Assembly: GCA_005882715.1 (NCBI GenBank)
Contig: VBEI01000005.1
Span: 1-40,506, forward strand
From: Chloroflexota bacterium
GTDB lineage: Bacteria > Chloroflexota > Dehalococcoidia > SM23-28-2 > RBG-16-64-32
Length of the DNA: 40,506 bases
Direction: 5' to 3'
The position numbers and the translations under genes are program-made. Shown here piece after piece: positions 9,398 through 16,244 of this stretch (the first letter of the stretch is position 1; each line of letters opens with the position of its first letter). The notes below the pieces were generated by a model that was not told the origin of the DNA, did not search any database, and worked only from the letters and a program-made list of their open reading frames with translations.

Positions 9398-10000
9398 ATG
9401 TTTTCGCAGGCCAGTCATAATTCGCGGGTAACGCCGGTCGATCCGGTGGCGGGCAGCCCCGAGCTTCTTGTCCGCATCAGCGAGCTGATCGAGGACTTGT
9501 CCGCCGACCACGTCGATCTCTTGAAGGCGTTTCACCGCATCCAACACGAGTTCGGCTACCTGCCTCACGAAGCAGTGCCGCTGCTTGCGGGGAAGTTTCG
9601 GACGACGCCGGCGATCATCTTCGGGACCATCGACTTCTACTCTGAGGTGCGTACGGCGCCAGCGGCCGAGACGACGGTTGAGTGGTGCAGCGGGCCGGCC
9701 TGCCTGCTAAAGGGATCGCTGAACATCCGGCGCGCGCTGGAGGCGATCCTGGAATGCGAGATGAACCGGACGAGCTCCAACGGCAATTTCGGCCTGCGGC
9801 TGGTCCAGTGCGATGGCACCTGCCACCTGGCGCCGCTCGTTCGGCAGGACGGGCGGTACATCGGACCGCTGACGGTCAGCGAGTCGATCGAGTGGGCGCG
9901 GCGGCTTAAAGGCGAGGACGGAGCGGTGCAGACGGAGGGCGAGGGCGCCCCTGCGGAGGAAGAGTCCTCGCAGACGGCCCAAAAGGTGGAGTCGGAATGA
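9398..10000 (+). CDS. NuoE-like [2Fe-2S] subunit of an NADH dehydrogenase/diaphorase
   Basis: 200 residues: an N-terminal helical bundle (about 20-75) and a thioredoxin-like [2Fe-2S] domain. The four cluster cysteines are visible as CSGPAC and CDGTC, the C-x4-C and C-x3-C pairs of the NuoE/HoxE/24-kDa family. The last 35 residues are an acidic, low-complexity tail. Such subunits pass electrons between an FMN-containing NuoF partner and a redox enzyme. The stop overlaps the start of the NuoF-like gene (ATGA), which implies translational coupling. No NuoG, hydrogenase or formate dehydrogenase gene is near. Confidence 0.9.
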   Translation: MFSQASHNSRVTPVDPVAGSPELLVRISELIEDLSADHVDLLKAFHRIQHEFGYLPHEAVPLLAGKFRTTPAIIFGTIDFYSEVRTAPAAETTVEWCSGPACLLKGSLNIRRALEAILECEMNRTSSNGNFGLRLVQCDGTCHLAPLVRQDGRYIGPLTVSESIEWARRLKGEDGAVQTEGEGAPAEEESSQTAQKVESE

Positions 10001-11862
10001 CGCTGCCGACATACAAGGAGATGTGGCAGCAGGCCGACGAGGTCTGGACACGGACGGCAAGGCCGGCGCGTACGCTGATAAAGGTTGGCGTGGCCACCTG
10101 CTCGCGAGTCGTGGGGGCGGAGGAGACGCTCGAGACGCTCAGGAGGGAGGTCCAGGCGCGCAGGCTCGACGCCGACGTCATGCTGACCGGTTGTCTGGGG
10201 CTCTGCTACGCGGAACCACTCGTCGAAGTGATCCGGCCGAACGTCCCAGGTATCCTCTACCAGCTCATGACGGCAGACAAGGTGGCGTCGCTCCTGGAGA
10301 CGGCGGTGGCGGCGGACGGGAACGCGCGCGAGCATGCGCTGGCTGTAATGGGGGACAAAGAATTCGGCGGTCTGCCGGCCCTCGGTTCGCTCGAATTCAT
10401 GCGCGGGCAGGTACGCCGATTGATGGCGAATTGCGGCGTGACGGATCCCGAAAGCATCGACCACTATCTTGCGCGCGGAGGCTACGAAGGGCTAGTTGGT
10501 GCGCTGCGGCTGAAGCCCGTGGAAGTGATCGACGAAGTAAAGAAATCCGGGCTCTGGGGCCGCGGCGGCGCGGCGTTCTCGACGGGTCTGAAGTGGGAAT
10601 TTCTGTATAACGCCAAGCGTAAGCCGAAATACCTGATCTGCAATGCAGATGAGGGCGACCCGGGTTCGTTCGTCAACCGCAACCTGATGGAAAGCGATCC
10701 GCAGCTCCTGGTGGAAGGGATGATCATCGGCGGCTACGCCACAGAGGCGGACAAAGGATGCATCTACATCAGGGACGAGTACCCGTTACCGGTCGAAAGA
10801 ATGGAGCTGGCAGTCGCCCAGGCACGCGAGCGGGGCCTGGTGGGCGAAGGGATCCTGGGAAGCGACTTCTCTTTCGAGCTGGAGGTCGTGCGCGGCGCGG
10901 GGAGCTACGTCTGCGGCGACGAGACGGGGCTGCTGTCATCGCTCGAGGACAGGCGGGGGATGCCGAAGATCAAGCCGCCCTTTCCGGCTCAGGCCGGCGT
11001 CTTCGCGATGCCATCGAACATCAACAACGTCGAGTCTTACACCAACGTGCCCCTAATCATGCGCCACGGGGCTGATTGGTGGGCGGAGATGGGGTCCGAG
11101 AAGCACAAGGGCACGAAGATGTTTTCGCTCTCGGGCCAGATCCAGCGGGTGGGAATTCTGGAGGTGCCGCTCGGAACGCCGACCAGCGACGTCGTGATGC
11201 GTATGGGCGGGGGCCCGCCCAAAGGGCGCAAGTTGAAAGCCGTCCAGCCCGGCGGCCCGCTCTCCGGAGTCATACCGGCAAGCGACGTGGACATCCCACT
11301 GGAACCGGACCCCTATCGCGAGCGCGGGGTACTGATGGGATCGGGCGGGCTCGTGATACTGGACGACACGAACTGCATCGTCGACCTCTGCGTCTACTTC
11401 GAGTGGTTCGCGGAGGACGAATCGTGCGGTCGGTGCACGACCTGCTTCGCGGGGACGCGGCGGATGCTGGAGATCCTGCGCCGGATTAGCAGCGGGCGCG
11501 GGCGGCTGGCCGATCTGGAACTGATCAAACTTTTGGGGAGCATCGCGCAGAACGCGAACTGTTTTCACGGGCAGGGAGCGCCGACAGCCGTCATGTCTAT
11601 GTTCCGCTTCTTCGAGGGCGAGCTTTTGGAACATGTGGAGCGAAAGCGCTGCCCGGCGAAAGTATGTCGCGGTCTGGTGCGCTACGAGGTGCTTCACCAC
11701 TCGGACCGCCTGCCAGCGGCGGAGGCCATCTGTCCCACGAATGCGGTGGTGCGCGACAACGGGACATACAGGATCGACCAGCTGAAATGCATCAAGTGCG
11801 ACGCCTGCCGTGAACAGGCGCCTTATGCTATCGCGGTTGTAGACGAGTTCGCGCCCGCCTGA
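9997..11862 (+). CDS. NuoF/HydB-type NAD(P)H-binding flavoprotein with Trx-like N-domain and remodelled ferredoxin tail
   Basis: 621 residues. Residues about 25-110 form a thioredoxin-like domain with CLGLC, as in HydB/HoxF-type subunits. The NuoF core follows: FMN/NADH motifs GRGGAAFSTGLKW and NADEGDPGSF, then GAGSYVCGDETGLLSSLE, then the [4Fe-4S] ligands CGRCTTC and the distal Cys in NANCFHGQG. The C-terminal ferredoxin-like domain (about 560-615) retains C579 (AICP) and C598/C601/C604 (CIKCDAC), but the other four cysteines of a two-cluster ferredoxin are absent, so one cluster remains. Probable role: NAD(P)H-linked electron bifurcation or diaphorase module. The terminal oxidoreductase partner is not in the window. 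Confidence 0.9.
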   Translation: MTLPTYKEMWQQADEVWTRTARPARTLIKVGVATCSRVVGAEETLETLRREVQARRLDADVMLTGCLGLCYAEPLVEVIRPNVPGILYQLMTADKVASLLETAVAADGNAREHALAVMGDKEFGGLPALGSLEFMRGQVRRLMANCGVTDPESIDHYLARGGYEGLVGALRLKPVEVIDEVKKSGLWGRGGAAFSTGLKWEFLYNAKRKPKYLICNADEGDPGSFVNRNLMESDPQLLVEGMIIGGYATEADKGCIYIRDEYPLPVERMELAVAQARERGLVGEGILGSDFSFELEVVRGAGSYVCGDETGLLSSLEDRRGMPKIKPPFPAQAGVFAMPSNINNVESYTNVPLIMRHGADWWAEMGSEKHKGTKMFSLSGQIQRVGILEVPLGTPTSDVVMRMGGGPPKGRKLKAVQPGGPLSGVIPASDVDIPLEPDPYRERGVLMGSGGLVILDDTNCIVDLCVYFEWFAEDESCGRCTTCFAGTRRMLEILRRISSGRGRLADLELIKLLGSIAQNANCFHGQGAPTAVMSMFRFFEGELLEHVERKRCPAKVCRGLVRYEVLHHSDRLPAAEAICPTNAVVRDNGTYRIDQLKCIKCDACREQAPYAIAVVDEFAPA

Positions 11863-11925
11863 ACGCCGCTCGCTCGTCGCGCGTCTGGCGCTTTTGAGCA
11901 TCTCTGCTCAATTGACGGTAAGGCG

Positions 11926-11934
11926 TGCTATAAT
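11926..11934 (+). promoter_or_regulatory. Extended -10 promoter element of the first PAS-LuxR gene
   Basis: TGC followed by a perfect TATAAT (11929-11934) gives an extended -10. No good -35 lies at 16-18 nt. The predicted start of transcription near 11941 leaves a leader of about 109 nt before the ATG at 12050 and rules out upstream in-frame start codons. Confidence 0.5.
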
Positions 11935-11951
11935 CCGCGTGCAAAGAACGA

Positions 11952-12018
11952 GGGTGCGCCTTCCCGACCCGGGGCGGTCCCGAAGGCCTGCGGAGCTGCT
12001 TCGTGGCTCCGCTCACCC
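11952..12018 (+). promoter_or_regulatory. Potential three-way-junction leader structure
   Basis: In the leader of the PAS-LuxR gene, three nested pairings fit together. P1 is GGGTG 11952-11956 with CACCC 12014-12018. P2 is GCCTTC 11958-11963 with GAAGGC 11982-11987, plus inner GACC/GGTC. P3 is GCGGAGC 11990-11996 with GCTCCGC 12006-12012. It matches no riboswitch class I recognise, and high GC content makes chance hairpins common. Confidence 0.3.
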
Positions 12019-12049
12019 AGTGCGCCTCTGCCTTTACCGGGGCTGTCCA

Positions 12050-13615
12050 ATGAGTGTAGTTGAAGGCGCCGGGCGCCGGCCCGGCGTGCGGACGACGAAA
12101 GCGGGCCTGCAGAGCGGCGTACCGAGCAGAGCTGGGCCGGTGCAACCGGACGCCAGCGGACAGCCGGCACCCTCAACGCTGGCCGTCGACTCTCCGTTCG
12201 GTTGGGCGGCGGCGCTCTACCGAAGCATCGTTGACACTTCCCCCGACGCGATCACGGTAACGACGATCGAGGGCAAGATAATTCTTTGCAACCAGCAAGC
12301 GGCGACGCTGCACGGCTTGCAACGAGTCGACGAGATGATCGCCCGTTCGGCCTGGGAGTTCGTGGCGGGAGAAGACATCGAGCGCGCCTCGCGGGATTTC
12401 CTGCGTATTTTGACGGAAGGTAGCATTCGGGACGTCGAGTATTCGCTGTTGCGTGCCGACGGCAGGCGGGTGCCCGTGGAACTTAGCGCATCGGCGATTA
12501 TTGATAAGGAGGGTAAACCGCGAGCGCTAATCAGCGTCGTTCGAGACGTTACGGAGCGGCGGACGGCCCAGGAGGCGCTGCGCCGGAGCGAGGAGCACTT
12601 CCGCCATCTAATCGAGAACGCGCCGGACTTGATCACGGTCATCGAGCCAAGCGGTGAGATTCGCTACCAGAGCCCGTCGGTACGACGGACGCTGGGGTAT
12701 ATGCCAGACGAGCTGGTAGGCACAAGCATCTGGCAAATTATTCATCCGGACGACCTGCGAGAGGTCGGGGATGCAATAGCACGAGGGCTCCTCGAGGTAC
12801 AGTCATCGGAATCGGGGCTGCCACACAAACTGCTTGTCTTCCGGGCGAGGCACAGAGATGGGCGCTGGCGCTACATGGAGGGGTCCGGCAAGGTGCTGAT
12901 GGAGGACGGCCGCGCATATGGGTTGATCAACTCGCGCGACATCACCGACCGGATCGAGGCGGAACGGGCGCTGGAAGCGAGCGAGCGGCGCAAGGCGGCT
13001 ATCTTAAAGACAGCTCTGGACGCAATTATCACCATCGATTACGAGAGCAAGATCCTCGAGTTCAATCCGGCGGCCGAGGCGATGTTCGGTCACGCTGCCG
13101 CCGAGGCGATAGGGAAATCGCTCGACGACCTGATCGTGCCACCTTCGCTGCAAGCCAAGCATCGGCCCGGGATGGAGCGCTACATGACAACCAGTGAGGG
13201 CCCGGTGCTGCGGAAGCGGATCGAGCTGACCGGGATGCGGGCGGATGGAAGTGAGTTTCCGGTGGAAATCGCCATCGTACCCATCGAGATGGCCGGGGCA
13301 ACGATTTTTACCGGCCACGTACGCGATTTGACCGAGCGCAAGCGAGCGGAAGAGGAGCTTCAGCGGGCCAGGGAGGAGCTGGAGAGTAGAGTCGAGCAGC
13401 GGTGGGGCGTGGAAGGTGCGTACGGACTGACTTTTCGCGAGCTGACCGTGTTGCACCTGGCGTCAAGCGGAAGGGCTGACAAGGAGATTGCGGCTACGCT
13501 AGGGATCAGCCCGCAGACCGTAAACAAACACGTGCAGCGGATACTGCACAAGATGGGCGCATCATCCCGCACAGAGGCGGTGGTGCGGGCGATCAAAGAG
13601 GGGGTCGTAGGGTAG
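12050..13615 (+). CDS. PAS-PAS-PAS-LuxR one-component transcriptional regulator
   Basis: 521 residues from the ATG at 12050. Three PAS/PAC units lie at about 54-170, 178-300 and 305-425, each ending in a PAC-like segment such as VVRDVTERR, NSRDITDRI and HVRDLTERK. A short coiled coil (EEELQRAREELESRVEQ) leads to a LuxR/GerE-type helix-turn-helix at about 455-518 (LTFRELTVLHLASSG, then TLGISPQTVNKHVQRILHKMG). There is no kinase domain, so signal sensing and DNA binding are in one chain. An open frame extends upstream to TTG at 11894, but the TATAAT at 11929 falls inside that extension. It is paralogous to the regulator at 14005. Confidence 0.88.
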   Translation: MSVVEGAGRRPGVRTTKAGLQSGVPSRAGPVQPDASGQPAPSTLAVDSPFGWAAALYRSIVDTSPDAITVTTIEGKIILCNQQAATLHGLQRVDEMIARSAWEFVAGEDIERASRDFLRILTEGSIRDVEYSLLRADGRRVPVELSASAIIDKEGKPRALISVVRDVTERRTAQEALRRSEEHFRHLIENAPDLITVIEPSGEIRYQSPSVRRTLGYMPDELVGTSIWQIIHPDDLREVGDAIARGLLEVQSSESGLPHKLLVFRARHRDGRWRYMEGSGKVLMEDGRAYGLINSRDITDRIEAERALEASERRKAAILKTALDAIITIDYESKILEFNPAAEAMFGHAAAEAIGKSLDDLIVPPSLQAKHRPGMERYMTTSEGPVLRKRIELTGMRADGSEFPVEIAIVPIEMAGATIFTGHVRDLTERKRAEEELQRAREELESRVEQRWGVEGAYGLTFRELTVLHLASSGRADKEIAATLGISPQTVNKHVQRILHKMGASSRTEAVVRAIKEGVVG

Positions 13616-13631
13616 AATGTCCTGTCCGGCG

Positions 13632-13777
13632 TACCTAAAAATAGGTATTGACTAGCGGGCGAACGTAACCGACGATAAGGGTGTCGCACCCTCCCTTGGG
13701 CAGCGGGCGACCCGTTCCGGTACGGGTTCGCCCAAATATGGCAGCGGGCGAGAACGGTTCCGGTATCGTTCTCGCCC
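13632..13777 (+). repeat. Serial hairpin array with three AGCGGGCGA repeats
   Basis: Four consecutive inverted repeats follow the first PAS-LuxR gene: TACCTA-AAAA-TAGGTA (13632-13647), AGGGTG-TCG-CACCCT (13678-13692), hairpin A (13705-13733) and hairpin B (13746-13777, 11-bp perfect stem). A and B form a 41-nt tandem unit sharing AGCGGGCGA, a TTCCGGTA-like loop and TCGCCCAAAT, while their inner stems differ in a compensatory way (CCCGT/ACGGG against GAACG/CGTTC). AGCGGGCGA also occurs at 13654. T-tracts are weak, so terminator, RNA element or protein-binding array are all possible. Confidence 0.6.
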
Positions 13778-13845
13778 AAATCTTTTGTGCCGTAAACTCT
13801 TTGTCGCTTCCCGTTTGATTCCTTTCGCCCGGGCGCCGGCAGGGG

Positions 13846-13874
13846 TTGATTTTCTTAACCAATCGAGATAAATT
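13846..13874 (+). promoter_or_regulatory. Sigma70-type promoter for the GAF-PAS-LuxR gene
   Basis: TTGATT (13846-13851), a 17-nt spacer and TAAATT (13869-13874) lie in the most AT-rich part of the intergenic region. The predicted +1 is near 13881, giving a leader of about 124 nt to the ATG at 14005. Confidence 0.5.
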
Positions 13875-13882
13875 AACGGCGC

Positions 13883-13901
13883 GGTAGGCAATTGCCGTAC
13901 C
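13883..13901 (+). promoter_or_regulatory. Near-perfect dyad at the predicted +1, candidate operator
   Basis: GGTAGGCAATTGCCGTACC holds the 10-bp palindrome GGCAATTGCC flanked by GGTA and TACC, with one extra G. It sits directly on or after the predicted start of transcription of the downstream LuxR-type regulator, a typical place for a repressor or autoregulatory site. No binding data; positional inference only. Confidence 0.4.
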
Positions 13902-14004
13902 AAAGACCCTGTGCGCGCAAGCCGCAAGGAGCGGCGCGGGGCGGTAATAGGTGCGACCTTCCAGCGCTGCTGGTATTTGTACCGTCGCAGACCGGAGCGA
14001 CGAA

Positions 14005-15981
14005 ATGAAAGAGCCAGAGCAGTCGCGCTCGCATAAGACAAAGGGAGCGAAGGGTCAGCTCCAGGAGCTGATCGATGTAATCGCGCTACGCGCGTCAACT
14101 GCCGGTGTGGCTGAAGTTCAGGGCATTGAAGATGCCCTGCGATTCGTAGTCGACCGCATATGCCGCCACACCGGCTGGCCGGTGGGGCACGTCTACATGC
14201 CGGCGCCCGATTCTGAGGATGAGTACGTGAGCGCAGGCATCTGGCACCTCGATGACGCCGCGGCGCTCGAACGATTCCGCAAGGCCACGGAGCAGACGCG
14301 GCTCAATGGAGACGTGGGATTACCCGGCCGGGTCCTGTCGTCGGGCAGACCTGCCTGGGTGGTTGACGTAGGGCAGGAGCCGGGCTTCCCCAGAGCCGCA
14401 GCGGCCAGGAGAGCGGGCCTTAAGTCGGCGGTCGCGTTCCCAATTCAGGCCGGCGAACGGACCGGGGCAGTGGTGGAGTTCTTCTCGCGGGAGGTGATGG
14501 AGGCTAACGAGCATCTGCTCGAGGCGATGGTGAGCATCGGCACGGAGCTGGGAAGGGCTTTCGAACGCAGCCGTGAGTTGTCGATGGCGCAGCAGGCGGC
14601 GGAGCTATATCGGAGCGTTGTAGAAACTTCGCCGGACGCCATTATGGTCACGGACCTGAATGGCAGGGTGCTGATGTGCAACCAGCAGGCGGCGGCCCAC
14701 CACGGCGCGGAGGGGCCGGAGGCGATGCTGGGTCTCAGCGGCTTCGATTTCGTGGCACCGGAAGACCGGGAGCGCGCCGTTGAGAATGCGCGGCGCACGC
14801 TAGAGACGGGCGGAGTTCGCAACGTGGAATATACATTGGTCCGGCGGGACGGCTCGCGCATCCCTGCTGAATTGAGCGCGTCGCTGATCCGGGACCCGCA
14901 GGGACAGCCGCGCGCCTTCATCGCTGTTGTGCGCAACGTTGCTGAGCGAAAGAAGTCCGAGGACGCGCTGCGCCAGTCGGAGGAGAAGTTCCGCACGCTG
15001 ACGGAGATGAATGCGGCGGCAACGTTCGTCTTCAAGAAGGGCCGCCTCGTGTACGCGAATTCGGCGGCGGCGGAAATGACTGGATACAGCGTCGACGAGC
15101 TTCTGACCATCGACCCATGGAAGACCGTACACCCCGACTTCCGGGAGAGCCTGGAAGAGGCCTGGCGCGCAACCTTTGAGCGACCCGACCAACCGCCGCC
15201 GAGTGGGTTCGAGGTGAAGATCGTAACGAAGGACGGTGACGAGCGCTGGGTCGAGTACAGCGCCGACCTCGTGGATTGGGAAGGCGGCAGGGGAGTCCTC
15301 GGGACTGCTTACGACGTGACGGAGCGCAAGCAGGCGGAGCAGGCGCTGCGCGACAGCGAGGAACGCTACCGGGTGATGTACCAGGACAACCCCTCGATGT
15401 ACTTTACCGTGGACGCGGCGGGCAGGGTGCTTTCCGTGAACCAGTTCGGCGCGGAGCAGCTGGGCTATGCGCCGGAAGAGCTGGCCGGCACGCCCGTGCT
15501 AGAGGTCTTCTACGATGAGGACAAGGAGGATATCGCCCGCCAACTCCAGCTGTGCATGGACACGCCGGGGAAGATGTCGCACTGGGAATGCCGCAAGGTG
15601 AGGAAGGATGGGGAAGTGGTCTGGGTCAAGGAGGCGGCGCGCGCGACTTTAGACGTCAACGGCGAACTAATCGTGCTCATTGTGTGTGAGGACATCACAG
15701 AGCGCCGGCGGATGGAAGAAGAGCTGCGGAAGGCGAGGGAGGAGCTGGAAGGCAAGGTCGAGCGGCAGATGCAGCAGGGACGGGCCTATGGCCTTACCTT
15801 CCGCGAGCTAACTGTCCTTCACCTGGTTGCGGCCGGAAACTCCGACAGGGAGATGGCTGATAAGCTCGGCATCAGCCCTTTGACGGTGAGCAAGCACGTC
15901 GCCAACATCCTGTCGAAGATGGGGGCGTCCTCACGCAGCGAGGCGAGTGCGCGCGCGGTGCGGGAAGCGCTTCTCGTGTAG
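14005..15981 (+). CDS. GAF-PAS-PAS-PAS-LuxR one-component transcriptional regulator
   Basis: 658 residues from the ATG at 14005, chosen because GGAG (13994-13997) sits 7 nt upstream; the frame stays open to a GTG at 13951. An N-terminal GAF domain (about 25-180; GRVLSSGRPAWVVDV, SAVAFPIQAGERTGAVVEFFS) is followed by three PAS/PAC units (about 188-310, 315-440, 445-570). A coiled linker and a LuxR helix-turn-helix (LTFRELTVLHLVAAGNSDRE, LGISPLTVSKHVANILSKMG) end the chain. No kinase domain is present. The first PAS and the DNA-binding domain closely resemble those of the gene at 12050, so the pair arose by duplication with gain or loss of GAF. Confidence 0.88.
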   Translation: MKEPEQSRSHKTKGAKGQLQELIDVIALRASTAGVAEVQGIEDALRFVVDRICRHTGWPVGHVYMPAPDSEDEYVSAGIWHLDDAAALERFRKATEQTRLNGDVGLPGRVLSSGRPAWVVDVGQEPGFPRAAAARRAGLKSAVAFPIQAGERTGAVVEFFSREVMEANEHLLEAMVSIGTELGRAFERSRELSMAQQAAELYRSVVETSPDAIMVTDLNGRVLMCNQQAAAHHGAEGPEAMLGLSGFDFVAPEDRERAVENARRTLETGGVRNVEYTLVRRDGSRIPAELSASLIRDPQGQPRAFIAVVRNVAERKKSEDALRQSEEKFRTLTEMNAAATFVFKKGRLVYANSAAAEMTGYSVDELLTIDPWKTVHPDFRESLEEAWRATFERPDQPPPSGFEVKIVTKDGDERWVEYSADLVDWEGGRGVLGTAYDVTERKQAEQALRDSEERYRVMYQDNPSMYFTVDAAGRVLSVNQFGAEQLGYAPEELAGTPVLEVFYDEDKEDIARQLQLCMDTPGKMSHWECRKVRKDGEVVWVKEAARATLDVNGELIVLIVCEDITERRRMEEELRKAREELEGKVERQMQQGRAYGLTFRELTVLHLVAAGNSDREMADKLGISPLTVSKHVANILSKMGASSRSEASARAVREALLV

Positions 15982-16089
15982 TTATCAACACCAGCAAGAT
16001 TTTAAATAAGCCACAAAAATACTAGAAATCAGGTATTTACCAGCCTCTGCGGTTCCCTAAATAATTGAGGTACCCTCTTTTTGGGCTCC

Positions 16090-16132
16090 GCGGGCCGGGC
16101 GAGCCGCAACGCTTGGCCCGCTCCCTTTTTTT
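16090..16132 (+). terminator. Rho-independent terminator after the GAF-PAS-LuxR gene
   Basis: GCGGGCC (16090-16096) pairs perfectly with GGCCCGC (16115-16121) and is followed by TCCC and seven T residues (to about 16132). It lies about 110 nt after the stop codon and before the mutS promoter. Confidence 0.8.
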
Positions 16133-16168
16133 ACAGGCCGTCTACCGAGGGGTTGTGACAGCCCGCGC

Positions 16169-16197
16169 TTCGATTTCATCTCGAGCGAGGCTATAAT
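16169..16197 (+). promoter_or_regulatory. mutS promoter (perfect TATAAT)
   Basis: TATAAT at 16192-16197, with a poor -35 (TTCGAT, 16169-16174) at 17 nt. The predicted +1 near 16204 lies downstream of the GTG at 16200, which argues that translation starts at the next GTG, 16245. Confidence 0.5.
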
Positions 16198-16244
16198 ACG
16201 TGCCAAAGCCGTCGGACCGAAGCGTTCAAGGTGCAGCCGGCCGC

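Noticed and set aside
9637-10464. 275-codon minus-strand frame over the nuoE/nuoF-like junction
   Set aside because: No domain and it lies wholly antisense to two genes with clear Fe-S motifs.
11894-12049. In-frame 52-codon extension of the first PAS-LuxR gene from a TTG
   Set aside because: It runs over a perfect extended -10 TATAAT and adds Arg-rich, non-domain sequence; ATG 12050 is preferred.
13620-13800. The tandem hairpins as a CRISPR array or integron attC sites
   Set aside because: Only two full units with no unique spacers between identical repeats, no cas or integrase gene, and no attC core sequences.
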